Positions 51,983-59,361 of a stretch of 64,000 nucleotides of DNA are shown one piece after another. The notes beneath the pieces were generated by a model that did not search any database, was not told the DNA's origin, and saw only the letters and a list, made by a program, of their open reading frames with translations. Position numbers and translations under genes: made by a program. Each line of letters begins with the position of its first letter. Positions within the stretch are counted from its first letter, which is position 1. The DNA comes from Nocardiopsis coralli (GTDB lineage: Bacteria; Actinomycetota; Actinomycetes; Streptosporangiales; Streptosporangiaceae): NCBI RefSeq assembly GCF_014892575.1, contig NZ_JADBGI010000010.1, positions 1 to 64,000 of the forward strand, written 5' to 3'.

Positions 51983-52852
51983 TCACCCGTGGTGGAACGT
52001 CTGTGACCAGGCATCCGTCACGGTCGTCGACACGCGCATCTCCACGTTAGCTCCCCCGGGACCGGCCTCGCGCGCGAGTGCGTCGGCCAGGTGCATCGAA
52101 CCGTCGGTGAGCCAGGGCCACTCGCTCGCGAAGTGGGCGGTGTCGACGAGCGCGGGCGCACCCGGTTCCTCGACGAACTCGGAGGCGGGGTGGTGGCGCA
52201 GGTCGGAGGTGACGTAGGCGTCGACCCCGGCGGCGCGGGCCGCACCGAGCAGGGAGTCGCCGGAGCCTCCGGAGACCGCGACGGTGGTGATGAGGCGGTC
52301 CGGGTCCCCGGCCGCACGGACCCCGCCGGCGGTGGCGGGCAGGCCGCGGGCGACCTGGTCGGCGAAGTCGTGGAGGATGAGCGGCTGGTCGAGGGTTCCG
52401 ATGCGCCCGATGCCGCGGCGCCCCTCGGGGTCGGTGGGGTCGGGGTCGAGTGGGCGCAGGGGCCCGGTCAGACCCACGGCCCGCGCGAGGGCGTCGGAGA
52501 CCCCGGGGTCGGCGGTGTCGGCGTTGGTGTGCGCGGTGTACAGGGCGGTGCCGGAGCGGATGAGGCGGTGCACGATCCGGCCCTTGGGGGTGTCGGCGGC
52601 GACGCTGTGCACCCCCCGGAGCATGAGCGGGTGGTGGGTGATGATGAGGTCCGCTCCCCAGAGCAGGGCCTCGTCGACGACCGCCTCGACGGGGTCGACG
52701 GCGAAGAGGATCTTGCGCACGGGTTGGTCCGGGTCTCCGCAGGCGAGTCCGACGGCGTCCCAGGAGGCCGCCCACGAAGGCGGGTAGATCTTCTCGAAGG
52801 ACGCGGTGACGTCGGACAGGCGGGGATGCGGGTTCTCGGTGCTCACGGGCAC
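51983..52852 (-). CDS. NIF3-like (DUF34) metal-binding protein
   Basis: 289 residues. Toroidal hexamer family once annotated GTP cyclohydrolase 1 type 2; true role is unclear, perhaps metal or cofactor handling. Di-metal ligands in LIITHHPLML, an Asp/His region YTAHTNADTADPG and the closing VDTAHFASEWPW near the C-terminus (HxxxE). GTG start at 52852, or a second GTG two codons on. First gene of the set NIF3-like, zinc ribbon, histidine phosphatase, rnpB on the minus strand. Confidence 0.9.
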   Translation of the reverse strand: MPVSTENPHPRLSDVTASFEKIYPPSWAASWDAVGLACGDPDQPVRKILFAVDPVEAVVDEALLWGADLIITHHPLMLRGVHSVAADTPKGRIVHRLIRSGTALYTAHTNADTADPGVSDALARAVGLTGPLRPLDPDPTDPEGRRGIGRIGTLDQPLILHDFADQVARGLPATAGGVRAAGDPDRLITTVAVSGGSGDSLLGAARAAGVDAYVTSDLRHHPASEFVEEPGAPALVDTAHFASEWPWLTDGSMHLADALAREAGPGGANVEMRVSTTVTDAWSQTFHHG

Positions 52853-52856
52853 GAGA

Positions 52857-53882
52857 CTAGGGCATCGCGGGCGTGTGCGCGGCCGGATCCGGTCCTTCGC
52901 CCCCGCCGTCGCCGAACGCGGCCGTCAGCACGTGCGAGGCTCCACGCATGCGCCGGACGGCCTCCGGCGGCGCTTCGCAGGTCATGGGCTCCCCGAGAGC
53001 GGCCACGACGGCGATGTGGCGGCAGAGCAGGTCCAGGTCATCGGCGCTCACCCGGACCTCGCAGTGCTGCTCGTCCAGAGGGCGGACGCGGCCGGGCGGG
53101 CGGTGGAAGAGGCGGTCCAGGAGCGTGTGCTCGGGGATCCGCACGGTCAGTGTGGCGGTGTGGCCGTAGGCGCCCTGGGCGAGGCGGTCGGTGAGGAAGC
53201 TCGCGGGGTCGGGCGCGGGCAGCTCCCGGGGTTCGAAGCGCCGGTGTGTGGGGCGCGGGTCACGTGCGCGGTCGACGCGGAAGGTCCTCCAGTCCCGGCG
53301 TTCGGTGTCGTGGGCGAGCAGGTACCAGTGCCCGCCGTGTTCGACGAGGTGGTGGGGCTCGACCCGGCGTTCGGTGGGTGTCCCCGTCCGGTCCCGGTAG
53401 GTCAGGTCGAGGACAGCGAGATCACGGCAGGCACCGGCCAGGGTTCCCAGGACCAGGGGGTCGGTGGGGACGGCACCGGGGTGGTCCACCGCGCTGGAGC
53501 TGTCTCCGACGGCGAGCAGGCGCCCGCGCAACCGGGCGGGCAGGAGGCGTTCGAGCTTGGCCAGGGCGCTCAGGGCGCTGTCACCGATACCGGTGACGGT
53601 GGCCAGCCCCAGGGCGATCGCCACGGCTTCGCCCTCCTCCAGCGGGACGGGCGGGAGTTCGCTGCCCGAGGTCAGGCGGTACCCGCCCGCTGCGCCCGGG
53701 GTGCCTTCGATGCGGTAGTCGAGGCTGCGCAGCCGTTCGACGTCGCGGCGCAGGGTGCGTGCGCTGACCCCGAGGCGGCCGGTGAGCTCGGCCGCGGTCC
53801 AGGTGCGGCGCACCAGCAGCAGGGTGAGCAGGCGCAGGAGCCTCTGGGGCAGTTCGGCGCGGGTCGAGGTCGCAGCATCCAT
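52857..53882 (-). CDS. WYL-domain transcriptional regulator (YafY type)
   Basis: 341 residues. N-terminal winged helix-turn-helix (QRLLRLLTLLLVRRTWTAAELTGRLGVSARTLRRDVERLRSLD reduced: LGVSARTLRRDVERL is the recognition part), a WYL ligand-sensing domain with HWYLLAHD, and a WCX C-terminal domain. Divergent from a flavin oxidase gene with a 62-bp gap holding a palindrome, so it most likely controls itself and that gene. The ATG at 53882 lies six bases after CATTGT, a possible leaderless start. Confidence 0.9.
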   Translation of the reverse strand: MDAATSTRAELPQRLLRLLTLLLVRRTWTAAELTGRLGVSARTLRRDVERLRSLDYRIEGTPGAAGGYRLTSGSELPPVPLEEGEAVAIALGLATVTGIGDSALSALAKLERLLPARLRGRLLAVGDSSSAVDHPGAVPTDPLVLGTLAGACRDLAVLDLTYRDRTGTPTERRVEPHHLVEHGGHWYLLAHDTERRDWRTFRVDRARDPRPTHRRFEPRELPAPDPASFLTDRLAQGAYGHTATLTVRIPEHTLLDRLFHRPPGRVRPLDEQHCEVRVSADDLDLLCRHIAVVAALGEPMTCEAPPEAVRRMRGASHVLTAAFGDGGGEGPDPAAHTPAMP

Positions 53883-53903
53883 GGTTCCACAATGCCGGTC
53901 ATC

Positions 53904-53922
53904 GCGGCCGTGCTGTGGCCGC
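53904..53922. promoter_or_regulatory. Divergent operator of the WYL regulator and oxidase genes
   Basis: Perfect inverted repeat GCGGCC, seven bases, GGCCGC, midway between the two start codons. On either side stand -10 boxes: CATTGT for the regulator (53894-53889, minus) and TACCGT for the oxidase (53932-53937, plus), each 6-7 bases before its ATG. The palindrome covers both -35 regions. Confidence 0.5.
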
Positions 53923-53944
53923 AATGCTCTCTACCGTGGCCCGC

Positions 53945-55324
53945 ATGAGCGAGTACGCACACGAGGACCTGGTCCGTGAACTGTCCGAACACGTACGCGG
54001 AGAAGTGCACGCCCCCTGCACCAACGGCTGGGAGGAGGGGCGCTCGGGCATGCAGCAGGGCGCCCCGCACCGGCCCGGCGCGGTGGTCGTGGCCGCCGGC
54101 GCGGAGGACGTCCGTGCCGCTGTGGCCGTGGCGTCCCGGAGGCGTGTTCCGATCACTGCCCAGCGCACCGGCCACGGTCAGGGCGCGGGCATCGACGGCG
54201 GGATCCTTGTGCACACACGGAGCATGGACCGGGTGCGGGTGGACCCTGAGCGCCGTGCCGCGTGGGTCGGGGCCGGGGCCCTGTGGAGCGACGTGATCGG
54301 GGCGGGGGCTCCCCACGGCCTGGTTCCCCTGGCCGGGAGCGCGCCGGGGGTGGGCGCGGTCTCCTACACCCTGGGCGGCGGGGTCGGGCTCCTGGCCCGC
54401 AGGCACGGGTTCGCGGCGGACCACGTACGCCGGGTCGATCTGGTCACGCCGGACGGGACGGCGCGCACGGCGACGGCCGAGCACGAACCGGAGCTGTTCT
54501 GGGCGGTGCGCGGGGCCGGTGCTTCCCTGGGGATCGTCACCGGTATGGAGATCGGCCTGTTCGCCCACGGGGACCTGTACGGCGGCAGCCTGGTCCTGGA
54601 CACCACCGAGGCCCCGGCCGCGCTGGACGCGTGGCTGCGCTGGACCGGCACGGTGCCGGAGGAACTGACCTCCGGGGTCTCGCAGCTGGTGTACCCGGAC
54701 GTGGAGGGCGTGCCCGAGGCGTGGCGCGGACGACGGATCCTGCAGATCTCCGCTGCCTGGTGCGGCCCGCTCGACGAGGGACCCGCGTGGATCGAGCCGC
54801 TGCGCCGGATCGCACCGGTGCTGTCGGACACCTTCGCCGTGCGTCCCTGGACCGACGCGGGCGCGGTCTTCGACGAGCACACGGACCCGGCAGCGTTCGA
54901 CGGGCGCAGCGTGCTCGTGGACACCGTGCCGGAGGGCGCAGCCGAGGCCTTGGCCGGGCTGACCGGCCCGTCGGCACCGTGCATGAGCGTGGTCTCGGTG
55001 CGGCACCTGGGCGGCGCTCTGGCCCGCCCGCCGCGGATGCCCAGCGCAGTGGGGCACCGCGGCGCCTCTTACGCGTTCACCGTCCTGACCTTCCCCGCGG
55101 GCGGGGGTGCGGGCGCACGCAAGGCCGCTCGGGGGCTGCGCGAGCGTGCGGCGGCCCTGTTCGACGGACACGGCTCGGGCCGCTCCACGACCCTGGCGTT
55201 CGGGACGCACACCCCCGACGAGGTGGGTGAGGCGTTCGCGCCGGACGACCGCCAACGCCTGATCCGGTTGAGCCGCGAACTGGACCCCTACCGCCTCTGG
55301 CACAGTCACCGGCCGCTGCGTTGA
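53945..55324 (+). CDS. BBE-like FAD-linked oxidase
   Basis: 459 residues. FAD-binding domain of the berberine-bridge-enzyme type with RTGHGQGAGIDGG, whose His is the usual covalent FAD anchor, VGAGALWSDVI and GGGVGLLARRHGF; the short C-terminal BBE segment closes with DPYRLWHSHRPL. Such enzymes oxidise sugars, alkaloids or aromatic alcohols with O2; no substrate can be named. The second covalent anchor (a Cys in the middle of the FAD domain of bicovalent members) is not seen. TACCGT seven bases before the ATG and no ribosome site suggest leaderless transcription under the divergent WYL regulator. Confidence 0.88.
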   Translation: MSEYAHEDLVRELSEHVRGEVHAPCTNGWEEGRSGMQQGAPHRPGAVVVAAGAEDVRAAVAVASRRRVPITAQRTGHGQGAGIDGGILVHTRSMDRVRVDPERRAAWVGAGALWSDVIGAGAPHGLVPLAGSAPGVGAVSYTLGGGVGLLARRHGFAADHVRRVDLVTPDGTARTATAEHEPELFWAVRGAGASLGIVTGMEIGLFAHGDLYGGSLVLDTTEAPAALDAWLRWTGTVPEELTSGVSQLVYPDVEGVPEAWRGRRILQISAAWCGPLDEGPAWIEPLRRIAPVLSDTFAVRPWTDAGAVFDEHTDPAAFDGRSVLVDTVPEGAAEALAGLTGPSAPCMSVVSVRHLGGALARPPRMPSAVGHRGASYAFTVLTFPAGGGAGARKAARGLRERAAALFDGHGSGRSTTLAFGTHTPDEVGEAFAPDDRQRLIRLSRELDPYRLWHSHRPLR

Positions 55325-55409
55325 CCGCCTCCCGGGCCGGGACACGCGCAGGGGCGCGGGTGCCGGAGCGGAGCCGCGGGTGCGGTCCACACCGTAAGCT
55401 TGGGCGGCG

Positions 55410-56261
55410 ATGAACGACACTGAGCACCCCTTCACCCCGGTCGGCGCACACGTCCCGGTCGCCGGCGGTATGGCCACCAAGGGGTTGGCCTACGCGGACC
55501 GGATCGGCGCCGAGACCGTCCAGGTCTTCACCTCCAACCCTCGCGGCTGGGCGACCAAGGAGGGCGACCCGAAGCAGGACGAGCGGATGCGGGACACGGA
55601 CCTCCCGGTGTTCGTGCACTCGCCGTACCTGATCAACCTCGGCACACCCAACGAGGAGACCGCGGAGAAGTCCGTGCACTCCCTCGGGCACACGATGCGC
55701 CGGGGCTCGGAGATCGGTGCGGGAGGCGTGGTCGTACACACCGGTTCGCCCGTCTCGGGCGGCCGCGAGGCGGGGCTGGCACGCACACGCGAACGCCTGA
55801 TGCCGCTGTTGGAGGAACTGGGCGACGGTGTCCCGCCGCTGCTGCTGGAGCCGATGGCCGGACAGGGCCAGGTGCTGTGCGCCACCGTCGACGACCTGGT
55901 GCCCTACTTCGAGGCGCTGGACTGGCACCCGAACGTGGGCGTGTGCCTGGACACCGCGCACCTGTTCGCGGCCGGGCACGACATCTCCACGCGTGCGGGC
56001 ATGCGCGAGGCCCTGGACCGGTTCGGCGAGGTCGTGGGCGCCGACCGCCTGTACCTGATCCACGCCAACGACTCCAAGGCCCCGTGCGGAAGCAACAAGG
56101 ACCGCCACGAGAACATCGGCAAGGGCCACATCGGCGCCGAGCCCTTCGGCGAGCTGTTCACCCACCCGGTCACGGCGGGGACGCCGATCACCCTGGAGAC
56201 TCCCGGCCCGGAGGGCCCGCACGGCGAGGATGTGGCCACGCTCAAGGGGCTGCGCCCGTAG
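55410..56261 (+). CDS. nfo: Endonuclease IV (deoxyribonuclease IV)
   Basis: 283 residues. AP endonuclease family 2, a TIM barrel with three zinc ions that cuts the backbone at abasic sites during base excision repair. Metal-ligand motifs: VGAHVPVAGG, VVVHTGSP, LLLEPMAGQG (Glu), CLDTAHLFAAG, IHANDSKAPCGSNKDRH and the final LETPGPE. Length is the usual one. TAAGCT lies nine bases ahead of the ATG. The neighbours are unrelated in function. Confidence 0.94.
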   Translation: MNDTEHPFTPVGAHVPVAGGMATKGLAYADRIGAETVQVFTSNPRGWATKEGDPKQDERMRDTDLPVFVHSPYLINLGTPNEETAEKSVHSLGHTMRRGSEIGAGGVVVHTGSPVSGGREAGLARTRERLMPLLEELGDGVPPLLLEPMAGQGQVLCATVDDLVPYFEALDWHPNVGVCLDTAHLFAAGHDISTRAGMREALDRFGEVVGADRLYLIHANDSKAPCGSNKDRHENIGKGHIGAEPFGELFTHPVTAGTPITLETPGPEGPHGEDVATLKGLRP

Positions 56262-56281
56262 GAGTTCCCGGGGCGGGGGCG

Positions 56282-56989
56282 TCAGGCGCGGCCGTCCTCC
56301 CCCTCCCCGGGTTCGGCGGGCTCCCCGTCGGCCGGGTCCGTCGCGGACTCGGACGCGAGCAGGCGCGCGAGCACGGGGAACAGGTTGATCTGGACCTCCA
56401 CGGTCTCGGCGCCCGGAACGTCGTCGGCGACACGGTCCTCGGGCACGTGCTCGCGCCGCCACCGCCACATGAAGTCCAACAGGTCCCGGGAGAGCCCCTC
56501 CGCTTCCTCCGGGGTCAGGGGGATCGGGAAGTTGGAGTCGCCGGCGGCACCCCTCCACCGCTGCACGTCCGGGTCCTGCGGGTCGGACGCGGCCAGCTCC
56601 TGCCAGGCCTTGAACCGCTGTTCGCGGGCGCTGTAGTGGTACTCGAGCACCGCGTCGGCCGCGTGTCGGGTGACGGGGTCCTGCCGGAAGGCCTGCCCCT
56701 GAATCGACCACCCACCTCGACGGGCCTGCCACCAGCGTTCGCGCCCGCCGCCGCGCCCCTCGGCGGGTTCGATGAAACCGTGCTTGGCGAGCTGGCGCAG
56801 GTGGTAGCTGGTGGACCCGCTGCTCTCCCCCAGGCGCTTGCCCAGGATCGTGGCGGTGGCCGGCCCCTGCAGCTGGAGCTGGTCCAGGATGCGTCCGCGC
56901 AAGGGATGGGCCAGTCCGCGCAGGGCGGTGGCGTCCACGTCCAGGTGGTTGTCGGGACGCTCGGAGGGGGTCGGGGCGCTCTCTGCCAT
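56282..56989 (-). CDS. ArsR-type winged-helix regulator
   Basis: 235 residues. N-terminal winged helix of the ArsR/HTH_20 group (ALRGLAHPLRGRILDQLQLQ, GSTSYHLRQLAKHGFIEP) and an uncharacterised helical C-terminal half with several Trp (RWWQARRGGWSI, FMWRWRREH), likely ligand-binding. No cysteine pair for metal sensing, so it should bind an organic ligand. Lies 62 bp downstream of an MFS exporter gene and is probably co-transcribed; the 14-bp repeat array before that gene is its likely target. ATG start. Confidence 0.86.
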   Translation of the reverse strand: MAESAPTPSERPDNHLDVDATALRGLAHPLRGRILDQLQLQGPATATILGKRLGESSGSTSYHLRQLAKHGFIEPAEGRGGGRERWWQARRGGWSIQGQAFRQDPVTRHAADAVLEYHYSAREQRFKAWQELAASDPQDPDVQRWRGAAGDSNFPIPLTPEEAEGLSRDLLDFMWRWRREHVPEDRVADDVPGAETVEVQINLFPVLARLLASESATDPADGEPAEPGEGEDGRA

Positions 56990-57051
56990 GGGGCCACCGT
57001 AGTACGGGCGGGACCGCTCCCCCGCGCGTGGCCGGGGCGGCGGCGCCCGCG

Positions 57052-58332
57052 TCATCGCGTCCGGTCGGCCTCGGTGTCCATGGCCCGTGCGGCCTCCGAG
57101 ATCCGGTGGCGCAGGAGCCAGACCACGGTGATCGTGATCAGCGGCCCGGCCAGGTAGGGCAGCGCCAGGTCGATGCGTCCGAGCAGCCCGCCCAGGAGCG
57201 CGCCGATCGGTGCCAGCCCCCAGGCGATGGTGCGGAAGGCGGCCGAGACGCGCCCCCGCAGGTGTTCGGGCACCACGATCTGCATGAACGGGGAGGCGGC
57301 GATGTTGGACGCCGTCATGGCCAGCCCGGTCAGGGCCAGGGCCGGTACCGCGGTCCACACCGACGGGACCGCGCCCATCAGCATCAACCCCGCGGAGAAG
57401 CCCAGGTAACCGCCGAACATCACCGTGCGGCGTCCGAGCACCCGTACGAGCCGGGCGCTCACCACGGCCCCCGCGAGCCCGCCCACGGCCAGTGAGGCGA
57501 GGAAGACGCCGTAGAGCGCGGCCGGAACCCCGAGCACGTTCTGCACGTAGAGCACCTTGACGGCCGTCGCGCACTGGATTCCGATCATGCACGCGGCGTT
57601 GACCAGCATGAGCGCGGGCAGCAGCCGGTCGTGGCGGATGTGGGCGAGGCCCTCGCGCAGGGAGGTCCACACCCCGGCCTCCGTCCCCGTGTGTTCGGCG
57701 ACGGGCTCGCGGCGGAGCTCCGGCCGCCGTCGCAGCAGGGCGAGCACGAGAACGGCGAGCAGGGCGCTGAGGGCATAGGAGAGCGCTACCCCGGCGACCG
57801 GCAGGACCGCCACCACGGCGAAAAGCATCCCGGCCACGGGCGGCCCCACGAAGTCCTGGGTGACGGTGCGTGCCCCTTCCGCCCGCCCGTTGGCGCGGTC
57901 CAGGTCCGGACGGCCCACCACACGCGTGACGGTGATCCGGGTGGCGGGGTCGGTGACGGTCTCGCAGCAGATGACCACGAACAGGGCGGCGTACAGCAGC
58001 CAGACGGTGTGGTTCCCGGTCAGGACCGCCAGGGCGAGCAGGGCGACGGTGGCGGCGGCGACCGAGTTGGACACGACCATGGCGCGCAGGCGGTCGACCC
58101 GGTCCAGGAGCACCCCGGAGAACGGGGCGACCAGGAGCCAGGGCAGGAAGCGGGCGATCGTCAGACCGGCGACGGCCAGCGGGTCCTGGGTGAGGGCGGC
58201 GGCGATCAGGGGCAGCGCCGTGGCGAGCATGCCGTCGCCGAGGTTGGTGGCGGCGCCGGCGCCCCAGAGCCCGCCGAACGCGGGTCCGAGCGGGCCCCTG
58301 CGGCGGGGACGCTGCGGTGAACGGGTGGCCAT
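57052..58332 (-). CDS. MFS exporter
   Basis: 426 residues, about 12 membrane segments, major facilitator superfamily of the drug-efflux (TetV/Tap-like, DHA-type) group. The N-terminal half has LWGAGAATNLGDGMLATALPL and the loop-2/3 motif GVLLDRVDRLRAM; a second FVGPPVAGMLFAV segment resembles motif C of antiporters. Likely exports a hydrophobic compound by proton exchange. GAGGAG six bases ahead of the ATG supports the start. Preceded by an iterated operator and followed by the ArsR-type regulator. Confidence 0.9.
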   Translation of the reverse strand: MATRSPQRPRRRGPLGPAFGGLWGAGAATNLGDGMLATALPLIAAALTQDPLAVAGLTIARFLPWLLVAPFSGVLLDRVDRLRAMVVSNSVAAATVALLALAVLTGNHTVWLLYAALFVVICCETVTDPATRITVTRVVGRPDLDRANGRAEGARTVTQDFVGPPVAGMLFAVVAVLPVAGVALSYALSALLAVLVLALLRRRPELRREPVAEHTGTEAGVWTSLREGLAHIRHDRLLPALMLVNAACMIGIQCATAVKVLYVQNVLGVPAALYGVFLASLAVGGLAGAVVSARLVRVLGRRTVMFGGYLGFSAGLMLMGAVPSVWTAVPALALTGLAMTASNIAASPFMQIVVPEHLRGRVSAAFRTIAWGLAPIGALLGGLLGRIDLALPYLAGPLITITVVWLLRHRISEAARAMDTEADRTR

Positions 58333-58369
58333 GGCGGCTCCTCACCGTGGGGGGTAGGGCCACCCACGC

Positions 58370-58418
58370 TACTCCAAAGACTCCTTTGCAAACAGTCCTC
58401 TGCAAAAGTTTCTCTGCA
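58370..58418. promoter_or_regulatory. Four-unit 14-bp direct-repeat operator before the MFS gene
   Basis: Heptamers at exactly 14-bp steps: TACTCCA (58370), CTTTGCA (58384), CTCTGCA (58398) and CTCTGCA (58412); on the coding strand TGCAGAG, TGCAGAG, TGCAAAG, TGGAGTA. The array ends 38 bp before the exporter start and is AT-richer than its surroundings. A 14-bp step is 1.3 helical turns, so neighbouring units do not lie on one face. Likely bound by the ArsR-type regulator downstream. Confidence 0.6.
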
Positions 58419-58569
58419 CAGTGCTTCTTCGGCTCCGTGGCCGAAGGCGGCCGGACACCCGCCCCTCGAACGGCGAGGGACCTCCTCCCGATCCGGACCC
58501 CCTTGGGTGACAATGGAGCCGACCCCGCACCCGCCGAGCGACGGCCCCGCAGGAAGGGACGGCCCCACC

Positions 58570-58914
58570 ATGGACCCGCTGAGCCTGGTCATCGGCGCGC
58601 TCATCGCCGTGGGCGGAGTGGCCGTCGGACGGCTCTCCACCCGCAACCGACTGCGCGCCGCCCTGGAGGAGGAGCGCGGCCGAGAGCGCGCGCGCATCAC
58701 CGAGGACGGGCAGCGGTCCGTGCAGCCCCTGTGCGGGTGCGGCCACCACCTGGTCTTCCACGACCGCGAGTCGTCCAAGTGCCAGAGCCAGGTCGTGATC
58801 CCGGGCCACTGGACCGGGTCGAACGAGACGACCTACCGCCAGTGCATGTGCCAGGGCTACCGGGGCCCCCGCCCCATCGACCCCTACTACGCCCCCGACC
58901 TCAACGAGAACTGA
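58570..58914 (+). CDS. Membrane-anchored protein with CGCGHH metal-site motif
   Basis: 114 residues. One N-terminal membrane helix (LSLVIGALIAVGGVAVG) followed by a charged helix, then a conserved-looking cytoplasmic domain with LCGCGHHLVFHD, CQSQVV and YRQCMCQGYRG: six Cys and three His that could bind zinc. Function unknown; similar proteins occur in Streptomyces as far as I recall. The ATG at 58570 begins the hydrophobic helix; starts at 58507 or 58513 would add a Pro-rich leader and cannot be excluded. Confidence 0.7.
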   Translation: MDPLSLVIGALIAVGGVAVGRLSTRNRLRAALEEERGRERARITEDGQRSVQPLCGCGHHLVFHDRESSKCQSQVVIPGHWTGSNETTYRQCMCQGYRGPRPIDPYYAPDLNEN

Positions 58915-59014
58915 GGACCCGCGCACCGCACACGGCCCGCGTCCAGCCCCTCCAGGGCCCTGATCGATCACCGATCCCCGTTGACCTGCGGGGGCGCGCG
59001 GGTACCCCTCCTAC

Positions 59015-59131
59015 ATGGATCCACTCGTGAGCGACATGCTCCTCGCAGCCGTAGCCCTGTTCGGAACTCTCGCCATCATGGTGGTCGTGGGTTACCTCGC
59101 CATGCGCGAGGAACGCCGCAGCCACCTCTGA
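59015..59131 (+). CDS. Tiny single-pass membrane protein, 38 residues
   Basis: MDPLVSDMLLAAVALFGTLA is followed by IMVVVGYLAMREERRSHL: a single hydrophobic helix with a basic cytoplasmic end. It starts with the same MDPL as the membrane protein just upstream. No Shine-Dalgarno site; TTGACC (58981-58986), 16 bases, TACCCC and six bases before the ATG suggest leaderless transcription. Codon choice (third-position G/C except a few codons) is fair. Function unknown. Confidence 0.5.
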   Translation: MDPLVSDMLLAAVALFGTLAIMVVVGYLAMREERRSHL

Positions 59132-59361
59132 GCACCCACAGGTGAGCCCCTGCCGGCACCGCGCCGGGCAGGGGCAGCACGGCCCGCCCGGCCGACGGCG
59201 CGCGTATCGGAACACACCGGACGCGCGCCCGTTCTCTGCCCGGGTGCGAGCACCGCCGCGGGTGGGGGACCCTGGACACGGGACGGGGCCGGGGTGACAA
59301 CTGTTCGCCGCGGCAAGAGAATGTCCCCGCACGGATCAGCCAGAGAGTGGACGTACGACTA

